A stretch of DNA of 64,000 nucleotides from JBMYRH01 sp049602155 (GCA_049602155.1 JBMYRH010000004.1:248001-312000), one strand, 5' to 3'; numbered from the stretch's first letter, positions 7,984-17,283 are shown. Translations and numbers: made by a program. The notes: generated by a model from the letters alone, not told the origin.

Positions 7984-9110
7984 ACCGCGAGCAAGCGCGC
8001 GAATGGATGCAAATGGCTCTTGAGCTGGCGGCACGAGGGCGCGGGACGACTCGCCCCAACCCCATGGTCGGCTCGGTCATCGTCAAAGATGACGCCCTCA
8101 TCGGACAGGGGTTCCACGTCCGAGCAGGTGGACCTCACGCTGAAGTGCACGCTCTCAAGGCCGCAGGAGACGCAGCGCGCGGCAGCGAGATGTTCGTCAC
8201 CCTCGAGCCCTGCTGCCACGTCGGGCGCACGCCAGCGTGCACCGATGCCATTATTGAGGCTGGTGTCGCGAAGGTCTGGATCGGAGCGCTTGATCCTAAC
8301 CCGAAGGTCGCTGGTAAAGGCGTCGCTGCGCTCAAAACAGCTGGTTTGGCTGTCGAGCTGGGACTCTGTGAACCCGCCGCTTTGGCACTGAATGCGGGTT
8401 ACAATCACTGGATGTTGACGCAGCGTCCACACGTGATCCTCAAACTCGCGACCTCTCTGGACGGCAAGATTGCAACCTCAAGCGGCGCAAGTCAGTGGAT
8501 CACTGGCCCGGAAGCACGACGCGCGGTCCACGAGCTCCGCGGGTCAGTCGACGGCATCATGGTGGGTAGTGGCACCGCGGTCTCTGACGATCCCTCGCTC
8601 ACTGTGAGAGACGTCCCCTACGATGGGGATCCACCGACACGCCTCGTCGTAGACTCCGGCTTAACCCTGGCCCCCAACGCCAAGCTCCTCCGAGACGACG
8701 GCGCGGACGTCATCGTCGCCACGACCGCCTCCGCACCCCGTGATCGATGGACGGCGCTGGAGCGTCAGGGCGCCACAGTGCTTGAAGTACAGGCCGAAGA
8801 GGGCCACGTGGACCTCAACGCGCTGCTTCGGCGGCTCGGCGCGCACGAACCCTCTCCACTGCGTTCACTGCTCGTCGAAGGAGGCAGTGGGCTCGCTGCG
8901 GCGCTCTTGCGCTCAGACCTTGTCGACGAGCTGCGCGTCTTTATGGCCCCACTCTGTATCGGTGGAGACGGCCTCAGCGCCCTCGGTTCCCTCGACGTCG
9001 TCGCCTTGGAGGACGCTCACCGCTTTACGCTGACCCGCCTGACACAGCATGGTGACGATATCGAGATGGTGCTTCACCGGCGCCAGGAGGCAGCATGTTC
9101 ACAGGATTGA
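7980..9110 (+). CDS. ribD: Bifunctional riboflavin deaminase/reductase RibD
   Basis: The 376-residue product carries two domains of riboflavin synthesis. Residues 1-145 are a cytidine-deaminase-type zinc domain with GGPHAEVHAL and LEPCCHVGRTPACTDAI supplying the Zn ligands and catalytic Glu. Residues 150-370 are the NADPH-dependent reductase, with KLATSLDGKIATSSGASQWI, GIMVGSGTAVSDDPSLT and LLVEGGSGLAAALL. It converts the GTP-derived pyrimidine through two steps. It overlaps nrdR (ATGA) and overlaps ribE by 16 bases. Confidence 0.97.
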   Translation: MNREQAREWMQMALELAARGRGTTRPNPMVGSVIVKDDALIGQGFHVRAGGPHAEVHALKAAGDAARGSEMFVTLEPCCHVGRTPACTDAIIEAGVAKVWIGALDPNPKVAGKGVAALKTAGLAVELGLCEPAALALNAGYNHWMLTQRPHVILKLATSLDGKIATSSGASQWITGPEARRAVHELRGSVDGIMVGSGTAVSDDPSLTVRDVPYDGDPPTRLVVDSGLTLAPNAKLLRDDGADVIVATTASAPRDRWTALERQGATVLEVQAEEGHVDLNALLRRLGAHEPSPLRSLLVEGGSGLAAALLRSDLVDELRVFMAPLCIGGDGLSALGSLDVVALEDAHRFTLTRLTQHGDDIEMVLHRRQEAACSQD

Positions 9111-9736
9111 TCGAAGACATCGGAGAGCTGGTCGGTCTGCAGCGGCACGCAAAAGGCGCCAAGGTCACCGTCCGCTGCCAACTCCCTATCCACGAGGTGC
9201 GCATCGGCGACAGCATCGCGGTCGATGGCGCCTGTATGACGGTCGTGGAGATGACGGACGCTCAATTCACGGTGGACGTCAGCCAGGAGTCCCTTGAGCG
9301 CACAACGCTTGGGACCGTCAAGGTCGGCACGAGAGTCCACCTTGAACGCGCACTGTGCTTGGGCGATCGACTGGGCGGACACCTCGTTCAAGGTCACGTC
9401 GATGGTGTGGGAAAGAAGGTCGCCCAAGAGACCATCGGCGAAGGATGGAACATCACCTGGACGGTGCCGGAGGACCTCCTCGACACCATCGTGCTCAAAG
9501 GCTCCATCACAATCGACGGGGTCAGCCTGACCGTCGCAGCGCTCGAAGCAAACCGTGTCACCGTAGCGGTCGTGCCGCACACGGGGACAATGACGACATT
9601 GACCGAGCGAGCTGTGGGCTCGATGGTCAACATTGAGACCGATCTCGTTGGCAAGTATGTTCGACGCATCCTCACGCGTGGCGCGGGGCAAGACGGGCTA
9701 ACGATGAACGCCCTCAAGGAGGCTGGGTTCGCATGA
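9095..9736 (+). CDS. ribE: Riboflavin synthase, alpha subunit
   Basis: The 213-residue protein has the two tandem lumazine-binding barrels of riboflavin synthase. The first opens with the diagnostic MFTGLIEDIGEL and holds GDSIAVDGACMTV; the second carries the matching I-x-x-D-G-V-S-L-T-V signature (ITIDGVSLTVAAL). It dismutates two lumazines into riboflavin. The start lies inside the ribD 3' end, and the stop overlaps the next gene by four bases (ATGA). No ribA, ribB or ribBA gene accompanies it, so those activities must be encoded elsewhere. Confidence 0.97.
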   Translation: MFTGLIEDIGELVGLQRHAKGAKVTVRCQLPIHEVRIGDSIAVDGACMTVVEMTDAQFTVDVSQESLERTTLGTVKVGTRVHLERALCLGDRLGGHLVQGHVDGVGKKVAQETIGEGWNITWTVPEDLLDTIVLKGSITIDGVSLTVAALEANRVTVAVVPHTGTMTTLTERAVGSMVNIETDLVGKYVRRILTRGAGQDGLTMNALKEAGFA

Positions 9737-11439
9737 AAAGGATGACTCCAATTAGCATCGTGTTGCTCACGCTGCTCGCAGGGTGCGGTGGCGACACGAC
9801 TTCAAACGGCGTAGACGGAGACCCCAGCAGCTCCGGACAAGACAATGACGGGGAGGGCACTACCCTCTCGCTCCCCTCCGCGATCGTCGTGACCCAAGAG
9901 TCGATGACGATTGAGGCGTTTGAGGGTGAAGCCTCGGAAGACGCTGAGCTCGCTGCTGTCGCGGCAGGCCTCAACCTGACAAGTGCAGGGAGCACCTCCG
10001 ACAGTGACGGCGCGGTCGTCACATGGGCAGAAGGCGAAGACAGCTCTGGAGTGGTGAAGGCGGCCGTCCGACACTGCATGGCTGACGTGTGCGTGCACGC
10101 GATCCAGATCGCAACCGCCAGCGGGCTCGATTGGCAGTCCGCTGACGGGACCTCCATGACGCCTCGAACGCTCGGACAGCCTGTGCTGTCCAAGAACCTC
10201 ACCGGCCAGACCTTGGACGGTCAAACCGTCATCGCGGCGCAGGGCCTATCGTCTACAAACATCGACTTTGTCGACCCCGCAGCGATGCCCTCCTACGACT
10301 ATGCGACCCGCGACTTTGTTGCTCTGAACACCTTCGGAGATGCCTTTGGAACGACGCTGAGCACCGTCACGACGACGGCAGAGCGCAGCGGGGGCTTCGA
10401 CAACGTCACTGAGCTTCAATACGTCCGGGAGGACACGCTTCAAGAGACCTTTGAGGGACTCGACGGCATGGATGCTGTGGTTTGGCTTACTCAGGGGGTC
10501 CGACAGCTCACTCAGGGTAACCAGGACGAGTGGCGCGCGTCTCGCACTGTCGGCTACACCACCAACCGCGGTGGCTTCGGCGATCACACCCTGGATAGGG
10601 ACGCGGTGAAAGAGTTGCTCAACTTCAACCTTGCCGGTGGGCCGGGGCTCGTGGTGATCGCTGGGAGCGCCAGCTACTCAGATGGCAGCGATGACCAACC
10701 TGACTCAGGGAGTGCGTGGCAGAAGCTCAATGACAGGGATCGCGTCGTCGTCGGTGTGAAGGGGCTCGCGGATGCAGAGACCATCCTGACCGCAGTCGAG
10801 GCCTTCTTGGACGCCTACCTGACCGGTGACGTGTCGCTCGAAGACGCGCTTCAGTTGGGCAGCATCCCGCTCGCAGAGTCGAATGCAAGCCTGGAGAGCA
10901 ACCAGTTCGACGTCGACTTGAGCAAGACGTGGACCGCGAGCGACGCATCCGTCTGGAGCAGCGTGCCATTTTATCCCAATGAGGCGCAGATCCGGATCCC
11001 GATCGCCGCGATCCCGTTCTGCCTCTCCCCCGATGCCGCTCCAGGGACCCCCCGCCAACCCCGTGACGAAGATCAAGCGCAGCCCTTCACAGACATCACC
11101 TTCGACGGCGCCTCCTTCTCGGGGGCCTCGGAGACGGCCCTCACTGGGGTCACGGTAGCGGTCAACGTCCAAGGGACCGTCACCGGTTTCACCCCTGGCG
11201 ACCGCGTCTTTTTGGAGGTATGGGGCGACTTCGATGAATCCTTCCGTGGCTTCCATGGCTTCGGAGAAGGGACCATCCAAGAGGTCTCCGAGGATGACAA
11301 CGGTGTCCTCACCGTCGGATTCAACGGCATCGCGTTTGCGACGCCATACACCAATGATTTAGGTGAGTCCTGCATCCTAAACGGTCCAAAGATCCAGACC
11401 ACGACAAGCGGACTAGCCGCGTTCGTGTTGACCCCTTAG
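9733..11439 (+). CDS. Large lipoprotein of unknown function inserted in the rib operon
   Basis: The 568-residue product begins with a clear lipoprotein signal (MKRMTPISIVLLTLLAGCGG, Cys at residue 18) and a short Gly/Ser/Asp linker. The middle (about 165-380) looks like a globular alpha/beta domain with V-V-W-L-T-Q-G and LVVIAGSASYSDGSDDQPDS. The last 120 residues look beta-rich (ITFDGASFSGASETALTGVT, DRVFLEVWGDFDESF). I do not recognise a family. It occupies the slot between ribE and ribH where many bacteria place ribBA, and its start overlaps the ribE stop, so it is co-translated with riboflavin genes. It may be an envelope protein linked to flavin use, but nothing in the sequence proves that. 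Confidence 0.85.
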   Translation: MKRMTPISIVLLTLLAGCGGDTTSNGVDGDPSSSGQDNDGEGTTLSLPSAIVVTQESMTIEAFEGEASEDAELAAVAAGLNLTSAGSTSDSDGAVVTWAEGEDSSGVVKAAVRHCMADVCVHAIQIATASGLDWQSADGTSMTPRTLGQPVLSKNLTGQTLDGQTVIAAQGLSSTNIDFVDPAAMPSYDYATRDFVALNTFGDAFGTTLSTVTTTAERSGGFDNVTELQYVREDTLQETFEGLDGMDAVVWLTQGVRQLTQGNQDEWRASRTVGYTTNRGGFGDHTLDRDAVKELLNFNLAGGPGLVVIAGSASYSDGSDDQPDSGSAWQKLNDRDRVVVGVKGLADAETILTAVEAFLDAYLTGDVSLEDALQLGSIPLAESNASLESNQFDVDLSKTWTASDASVWSSVPFYPNEAQIRIPIAAIPFCLSPDAAPGTPRQPRDEDQAQPFTDITFDGASFSGASETALTGVTVAVNVQGTVTGFTPGDRVFLEVWGDFDESFRGFHGFGEGTIQEVSEDDNGVLTVGFNGIAFATPYTNDLGESCILNGPKIQTTTSGLAAFVLTP

Positions 11440-11477
11440 ACCTCACTACGCTATTCGTCCCCGGACGAGGAGTCGCT

Positions 11478-11939
11478 ATGCACACCATTGAAGGGAAGCT
11501 CGACGCAGCAAACGGTAGCTGGGCTATTGTTGTGAGTCGTTGGAACGCGTTCATCACCTCACACCTCGAGGGGGGAGCGCTCGACGTGCTGCGCCGAATG
11601 GGCGCATCCGACGAGTCGGTCACCATCATCCGCGTCCCTGGGGCCTTCGAGGTCCCCATCGCGGTGCAAAAAGCCGCGGCGAGCGGCAAGTACGACGCCG
11701 TTATCGCGCTCGGGTGCGTGATCCGTGGTGCGACCCCCCACTTCGATTATGTCGCCGGAGAGGTCTCGAAGGGGATGTCTCGTGTCGCACTGGATACCGG
11801 AGTCCCCGTGGCTTTCGGCGTCCTGACGACCGACAGCATTGAGCAAGCGGTCGAGCGTGCTGGCACGAAGGCCGGCAATAAGGGTGCTGAGGCAGCACTC
11901 GCGGCCATCGAGATGGTCGACGTCCTTCGGCAAATGTGA
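11478..11939 (+). CDS. ribH: 6,7-dimethyl-8-ribityllumazine synthase
   Basis: The 153-residue product matches lumazine synthase throughout: the substrate-binding W-A-I-V-V-S-R-W-N, the G-A-F-E-V-P motif (VPGAFEVPIAVQKAA), and the catalytic region ALGCVIRGATPHFDYVAGEV with its His, followed by PVAFGVLTTDSIEQAVERAG. It condenses the diaminouracil with dihydroxybutanone phosphate and usually forms a 60-mer shell or pentamers. GAGGAG lies ahead of the ATG. nusB follows with only 7 bases between the stop and its proposed GTG. Confidence 0.97.
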   Translation: MHTIEGKLDAANGSWAIVVSRWNAFITSHLEGGALDVLRRMGASDESVTIIRVPGAFEVPIAVQKAAASGKYDAVIALGCVIRGATPHFDYVAGEVSKGMSRVALDTGVPVAFGVLTTDSIEQAVERAGTKAGNKGAEAALAAIEMVDVLRQM

Positions 11940-11946
11940 GCGACGC

Positions 11947-12399
11947 GTGGGCGACCGACGACGAGCGAGGGAACTCGCACTCCAGACCCTCTTCGCGCTT
12001 GAGTTTGATGCGCGAACTGAGGAACTGTGCCTCGAGGACATGCGCGAGCGTGCCCTAGAGCCAGAGAGCGAAGACGAGGACCTCTCGGAATTGGTGCGTG
12101 GAGGGGCGTCCGTCCAAGCCTTCGCAGAGGTGTTGGTCCAGGGCGTGACTTCCCACAAGGCTGACATCGATACCCTGCTAGGGCGATTCTCCACCAACTG
12201 GAAGGTGTCGCGTATGGCGCTCGTGGACCGAAACATCCTCCGGATGGCGTGTTTCGAGCTGCTGCACTTAGACGACGTGCCACCGAAGGTGAGCTTGAAC
12301 GAAGCTGTTGAGATCGCAAAGAGGTACGGCTCCACCGACTCGAGTGCGTTTATCAACGGTATTCTGGACCGAATCGCTTCGGAAGCTGCCGCACGCTAA
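11947..12399 (+). CDS. nusB: Transcription antitermination factor NusB
   Basis: With a GTG start at 11947 the product is 150 residues and begins GDRRRARELALQTLFALEF, the standard NusB N-terminus. An in-frame ATG inside ribH would add 36 residues of unrelated sequence. The all-helical fold is supported by the C-terminal signature NILRMACFELLHLDDVPPKV, SLNEAVEIAKRYGS and AFINGILDRIA. NusB binds boxA RNA with NusE in rRNA antitermination. ribH-nusB is a conserved pair. Its stop overlaps the next ATG (TAATG). Confidence 0.95.
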   Translation: MGDRRRARELALQTLFALEFDARTEELCLEDMRERALEPESEDEDLSELVRGGASVQAFAEVLVQGVTSHKADIDTLLGRFSTNWKVSRMALVDRNILRMACFELLHLDDVPPKVSLNEAVEIAKRYGSTDSSAFINGILDRIASEAAAR

Positions 12400-12881
12400 T
12401 GCCCTGCGCTGTCGACGTTGTCCCCGCGACCCTGCGCTCACTGGACGATCATGCCGGGGATGTGTTGGTGCTCACGGCCTTCGCCGATGAGCGCCCGCTC
12501 GGAGGCCTTGCGGGCTTGGTCGACTGGCGCTTACGCGGTGCCCTAAGCGAGTGGATGATGAATGGCTTCGCCACCGGTCATGCCAATGAGCGTGTCCTCT
12601 ACCCTACACGTGGCCGCCTTAACCAACGCTTCGTCCTCATGATAGGTCTTGGTGCTCGAGCCCAGCACCGGGCTGACCGTGCACGGGCTGCAGCGCTCGC
12701 CGCCGCCTCCGCGGTCTCAAACCTAGGCCTCACCTCGATGATCTGCGGTTCTTTTGGGCTCGAAACCCTGCCTGCCCCCCTTGAGCGCAGCTTACCCGAG
12801 CTGGTGGCGCGCGTGCGGGAGCAGACTGAGCTAAGTCAGCTTCGCTTCGCTGTCGACACCCCAGGGTTCACCCTCCGGTAA
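12399..12881 (+). CDS. Peptidase M17 N-terminal domain-like protein (no catalytic domain)
   Basis: The 160-residue product resembles the macro-fold N-terminal domain of leucyl aminopeptidases: DVLVLTAFADERPLGGLAGL, DWRLRGALSEWMM, an RFVLMIGLGAR strand and a long Ala-rich helix. The metal-binding C-terminal peptidase domain is entirely absent, and no frame downstream continues it; the next gene is convergent 19 bases away. Standalone M17-N proteins are known from myxobacterial relatives, where their role is unclear; binding of a ligand or another protein is plausible. It is coupled to nusB by a one-base overlap. Confidence 0.75.
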   Translation: MPCAVDVVPATLRSLDDHAGDVLVLTAFADERPLGGLAGLVDWRLRGALSEWMMNGFATGHANERVLYPTRGRLNQRFVLMIGLGARAQHRADRARAAALAAASAVSNLGLTSMICGSFGLETLPAPLERSLPELVARVREQTELSQLRFAVDTPGFTLR

Positions 12882-12900
12882 CGGGCACCGGCAGCGCTCC

Positions 12901-15900
12901 TTAGGGGCAAACTTGAGCCGCTAACGACCACGTTGAGGTCGTATAGCCACCGGGGTCATGGCCACCTACGTAGAGGAGCCCAGCCCATGGATGTAGCCCT
13001 GTCGCAACCCCCACAAGCTTCCCTGGCCAGGCATCCACCTGAGGCAACACCTCAAGCACACCGCTGGTCAGATCGATACGCCACGTCTCTGGCCCAGCAC
13101 TGGAGACACTCGTCGCCAAGACCGCATGCCCTTGTGGATCGTAGCTCCATGAGGCCACATCGATAATCGAAGAGAGCTCCCCTAGGATGGGAGCTTGTGT
13201 GAACGCGCTCGCATCCGAGTCGAAGTGCCAAAGAGATAGCCCACCGGTCGCTGTTATCGCCACCACGCTGAGCCCACCTTCTCCCGCCCCTCCGAGGAGG
13301 CGGACAGCATCAACCGGTCCGTCAACGCCCAGGCCTTGCGCCCAGCGCAGCGTCCATGTGTACCCGGTGAGATCTAAGGAATACACGCGCAACGGCGGTG
13401 AATCATCGACATTAGGGACGGGCTCGGCGTCCGATGACAGCTCGTCATCTACGAATCCGCCTAGCAGCCAGCCCGTCGACGTCGAATCGACCGTGAAGAG
13501 AGGATCACGCACCCCGGGAGGTACGTCACCATAGGTGGCCAGCTTCGAGAACGGGTTCTCCGTCGCGGCCGCATCAGGATCAAGTGCCCAGAGCGCCTTG
13601 GAGAGCTTACCTGTCAGGACATCCCGGCCTCCAACCAAGACAACCACCTCATCTACCGGGCTCCAAACACCAGCGGCTCCCTCCAGCGCAGGCCGTGTCA
13701 CATCGAAGTTGCCCATCACCGGGGTCAAGTCCGCGCTGAGCGGCTGCCACTGATCTTCCGCAGAGAGCCACTCATGGGCGTCCATTAGAGGGTATGCCCC
13801 GGGCATGCGGCTGCCACCCACGACCCAAGTGCGGCTCGTCATCGCGTCCACCACCACCGTCGCCCCCGTGCGCGGAGCTAGCCCTGGCCACGGCTGACCG
13901 TCTCCCCAGCTCAGCGTCGATACATCGAGGAGCCAGCTGTGCCGCCAAGAGACTGGGGCGTCCGAGCGCCCGCCACCCAATCGCCAAGTCCCACCCTGGT
14001 TAGGCAGGAGGAACGCACCGGCAAGGGTCGGGACCCCCTCGGGCAGAGAGAAGCTCGACCACAGGTCGGTCGTCACATCATAACGCCACGCATCATCAAG
14101 CCCGACCGGCGCGCCATCAGCCGCCCCAACTGCGTGACCACCCACCACCACGAGGACACCGTTACCCAGGGCAATCGCAGCATCAGTCCGGGCCGAAGGT
14201 TGCGTCTTACCGAGGGTGCCAATCGGCTCCCACCCGGTCTCCGATGCATCGGCGAGTGACATCACAAGGCCGCCCATCCCCCCCGTCGCACCACCCACTA
14301 GGAGCGTTCGGCCCTCGGCGGCGTCATAGAGCGCAGTGTGCCCGTGCCTGGCCCCGGCTTGGTGCGGCGCGATCGACCAGACGCACTCCACCATGAGCGA
14401 GTCCCCTAAGAGCGTCTCACTCAGCTCACCGATCCAGGTCTGCACAGCATCGGAGCCAAGGTCACGGCCGCCGTGAAGCAGCAGGCGTCCGTCTCCAAGC
14501 ACTGAGAGGCTGTGCCCTACCCGCCCCAAGACCGTCTCGTCATCTCCTTCCGCCACCTGAACGACCGTGTGCCAAGTGTTGGTTTGTGAGCGCCAGAGCC
14601 ACATCCCCTGTGACGCCGGGGCCTCAACCGCGTCAGAATCAGCGACTGACATGCTAAATCCACCGTGAACCACGAGGCCCTCAAGGGCGTCACTCCATGC
14701 AACAGCGTGATCTGCACGCGGAGCGGGCGCCGGAGCGAGCGCGACCCATTCACCGCTGGCCTGGTCAAGGCGCCACAGATCGGCCAAGGGCCGCCCTCCT
14801 AGGTCGCCTCCGTCTAATGGTCGATTGTGGAGACCTCCGAAGAGGTACGGTCCCCCCTCCCCTTCCACGAGCGTCCACCTCGCTCGATCCACGGGGTGGT
14901 TGCTCTTCGCCGACGTCACAACCCCAGAGAAGAGCTTCTCCGTCCCCTCGTCGATCCAGCCGTCGCAGTCGTTATCAACGGCGTCGCAGCTGATCTCGAG
15001 AGCCTCGAACAAAGGGTCGACCAAGTGACCACACACAAGTTGCCCGGCCACACATGTCGTGGATGAGGCAGTCGCTGCACAGACGCCTTGGTCAAGGCAC
15101 ACTGCCTCGGGCGTGTCCATCACATCACCCACAATGCCTTCATCCACAGCGCCGTCACAATCATCATCGACACCGTTACACTGCTCGGCAGAACCGCCAT
15201 TCATCGCGTCACAGACGGCGTAAAGACCGTTACAGATCACCACCCCCATTTGCCCCGCACAGGCCCCTACACCCTGGCAGGGCTCACCGAGCTCGATTGA
15301 GCTCTCGCCAACCAGCGCTGAGAGGCCCTCATCTGTCTCGCCGTCACAGTCATTATCCAACCCATCACACAGCGTCTCATCGGCCTCCCATCCCGCGACT
15401 TCACTGAAGTCACAGCTAAGGGTCATGCTGTCGTCGGGCCCTATTTCACAGCTCCCCGAAGCGCCTGAGTTGAGCGCACAGACACCGTGCTCTCCCGCAC
15501 ACAAGGCGTCCATCGCGAGGGATTCATCCAGCTGCCCATCACAATCGCTGTCGATGCCATCGCAGCTCTCGGGCTGAACAACCTCGACCCATGGCACACA
15601 GGGTGACGTCCCTTGGCAGCAGGTCGGGGCGCCGTCCAAGCACCCCACAGTCATGGCCTCACAGGGTGTGCCTGCCACGCCACAGGGCGCGCCGACGACG
15701 ATGGGCTCAGCGCCTCCGAGCGGTTGATAAAATAAGGACTCATCAACCTCACCATCGCAGTCATCATCGGCCCCATTACAGACCTCGTCCAGGCTGACAT
15801 CAGCCTGTCCACCGGGACCGGTAGAACATACGGCCTGCATGGTCCCAGTCACGCACGCCACCACCCCCTCGTGGGTCTGGCAAATGCCCGGACTCGTGCA

Positions 15901-16794
15901 GGGCTCCCCCACCGCCAAGGCCTCCCCACTCGGAGCGTGGAAGATGGCTAGGCCATCGGTCACCCCGTCGCAGTCGTCATCCAAAGCGTTACACGGCAAC
16001 TCGACCCAATCCGAAGAGGGACCGTCACTCCCTCTCGCGCTCGTCGAACACCCAACAGCCCCGTCACTGAGGCATTCCACAACGCCGACCTTCCCAGCAC
16101 ATGCTCCGAGCCCCTGACAAGGGCTGCCGAGCGCGGCGAGGCTCCCGTCTGCCCGCGCATAAACGAGCCCCTCGTCGATCGTCCCGTCGCAATCATTGTC
16201 CTGTCCGTCACAGGAAAGCTCCGTACCCTCCCATCCTGCGACGTCCCCGTAGTCACAGTCCAACCCTGCCTCCTCGCAGAGCGCTGATACCGTAGCGCTG
16301 TCCTCAGCACATACCCCGAGGCTCCTGCAGGACAGCGACGCGAGCCGCTCAAGGTCGTCCTCTTGCTCTCCGTCCCATTGATCCAGTTGGTCGACGATGC
16401 AGTCACCATCTGCATCTGAGAGCGCGCTCTCGTTCGCATCATGACGCTGGTTTGTCCCCGGGACATAGTCACCATCAGTGTCAATCGGTGCGCTGGGGTC
16501 ACCGCCAACCTCTTCAGCGTCCGGGAGACCATCACCGTCGCTATCACTTGAGTCGGCGTGTGTCCCGAGGCTCGCTTCGAGGGCGTTTGTCAGTCCATCA
16601 CCATCAAGGTCACCGTCGCTCGCCATGCACGTCGAGCCGTAGCAAAGGTCACTCACGCACTCGGCTGCCAGCGCACAACGGCCACCGTCTTCACTCAGCC
16701 CCTCAGAACAGGCTCCGAGCGGGCCGGACAGCGAGAGTAGCCCAAAGACCAAGAGCAAAGGCACAAGGCGGGAGTTGGAGACGACGTCACACAC
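12901..16794 (-). CDS. MopE-type metal-binding and kelch-propeller lipoprotein
   Basis: I choose the GTG at 16794 (AAGAG 7 bases upstream), giving 1,297 residues and a lipoprotein signal (LVPLLLVFGLLSLSGPLGAC). Earlier in-frame codons add 68 non-signal residues that overlap the divergent gene. After the lipobox come thrombospondin type 3-like Ca loops (DGDLDGDGLTNALE and others). Seven MopE-type units follow, of the form C-D/N-x-x-D-x-D-C-D-G-x-x-D-E, each with a Cys-rich spacer (GEPCQGVGACAG). From about residue 620 to the end there is a beta-propeller of kelch-like blades (GRVGHSLSVLGDGRLLLHGG, ARTDAAIALGNGVLVVVGGH). MopE-type motifs bind Cu or Ca; kelch propellers bind proteins or glycans. 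It is probably exposed on the cell surface. Confidence 0.85.
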   Translation of the reverse strand: MCDVVSNSRLVPLLLVFGLLSLSGPLGACSEGLSEDGGRCALAAECVSDLCYGSTCMASDGDLDGDGLTNALEASLGTHADSSDSDGDGLPDAEEVGGDPSAPIDTDGDYVPGTNQRHDANESALSDADGDCIVDQLDQWDGEQEDDLERLASLSCRSLGVCAEDSATVSALCEEAGLDCDYGDVAGWEGTELSCDGQDNDCDGTIDEGLVYARADGSLAALGSPCQGLGACAGKVGVVECLSDGAVGCSTSARGSDGPSSDWVELPCNALDDDCDGVTDGLAIFHAPSGEALAVGEPCTSPGICQTHEGVVACVTGTMQAVCSTGPGGQADVSLDEVCNGADDDCDGEVDESLFYQPLGGAEPIVVGAPCGVAGTPCEAMTVGCLDGAPTCCQGTSPCVPWVEVVQPESCDGIDSDCDGQLDESLAMDALCAGEHGVCALNSGASGSCEIGPDDSMTLSCDFSEVAGWEADETLCDGLDNDCDGETDEGLSALVGESSIELGEPCQGVGACAGQMGVVICNGLYAVCDAMNGGSAEQCNGVDDDCDGAVDEGIVGDVMDTPEAVCLDQGVCAATASSTTCVAGQLVCGHLVDPLFEALEISCDAVDNDCDGWIDEGTEKLFSGVVTSAKSNHPVDRARWTLVEGEGGPYLFGGLHNRPLDGGDLGGRPLADLWRLDQASGEWVALAPAPAPRADHAVAWSDALEGLVVHGGFSMSVADSDAVEAPASQGMWLWRSQTNTWHTVVQVAEGDDETVLGRVGHSLSVLGDGRLLLHGGRDLGSDAVQTWIGELSETLLGDSLMVECVWSIAPHQAGARHGHTALYDAAEGRTLLVGGATGGMGGLVMSLADASETGWEPIGTLGKTQPSARTDAAIALGNGVLVVVGGHAVGAADGAPVGLDDAWRYDVTTDLWSSFSLPEGVPTLAGAFLLPNQGGTWRLGGGRSDAPVSWRHSWLLDVSTLSWGDGQPWPGLAPRTGATVVVDAMTSRTWVVGGSRMPGAYPLMDAHEWLSAEDQWQPLSADLTPVMGNFDVTRPALEGAAGVWSPVDEVVVLVGGRDVLTGKLSKALWALDPDAAATENPFSKLATYGDVPPGVRDPLFTVDSTSTGWLLGGFVDDELSSDAEPVPNVDDSPPLRVYSLDLTGYTWTLRWAQGLGVDGPVDAVRLLGGAGEGGLSVVAITATGGLSLWHFDSDASAFTQAPILGELSSIIDVASWSYDPQGHAVLATSVSSAGPETWRIDLTSGVLEVLPQVDAWPGKLVGVATGLHPWAGLLYVGGHDPGGYTTSTWSLAAQVCP

Positions 16795-16890
16795 AGCACT
16801 CTTATTATCACGGTCTTTACCCCCTCGGCGCCAATCGCCTACGCTGAAACGTGAATTGCGTAACCGGAGCTCAAGGGATAATCGGCGGCC

Positions 16891-17283
16891 ATGCACGTGA
16901 AGACCACCACAAGTCGCCTCATCGCAATGCTCGTCTGCCTGTTGATGGCCGCGACACACAGTCATGCTGCCGACCGCACGTGTCGCCCATTGCCCCAAGG
17001 CGAGTCCGTTCGAGTGGACTTCAAGGCGACGCCTCTGAAGGACGTCGTCCGCTTCATTTCATGTGCCGCTGAGTTGAACATGGTGCTTGAGCCTGCCTCC
17101 CTGGGCGGGCAGACGATCACGGTGATCGCACCGCGACCCGTGAAGGCCTCGGATCTGATGCCACTGTTGAGCGCGAGTTTGCGACAGATCGGGCTCTTCG
17201 CCGAGCAGCGAGGGGCCTACATGGTGATCCGCCGGAATCCGACTCAGGTTCCGTCGAAGAGGCGCTCAAGCAGCGGACGGTAG
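16891..17283 (+). CDS. Standalone secretin N0/STN-domain protein with signal peptide
   Basis: The 130-residue product has a Sec signal peptide (MLVCLLMAATHSHAAD). It is followed by one secretin N0-type domain, VRVDFKATPLKDVVRFISCA, NMVLEPASLGGQTITVI and LSASLRQIGLFAEQRGAYMVI, equivalent to the first periplasmic domain of GspD/PilQ. No other secretin domain follows. Its last 40 bases overlap the 3' end of the convergent aldehyde dehydrogenase, and the tail PTQVPSKRRSSSGR looks like chance readthrough. It could be a truncated secretin remnant or a genuine small N0 adaptor of a type II secretion or pilus system; the intact signal peptide favours a working gene. Confidence 0.75.
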   Translation: MHVKTTTSRLIAMLVCLLMAATHSHAADRTCRPLPQGESVRVDFKATPLKDVVRFISCAAELNMVLEPASLGGQTITVIAPRPVKASDLMPLLSASLRQIGLFAEQRGAYMVIRRNPTQVPSKRRSSSGR

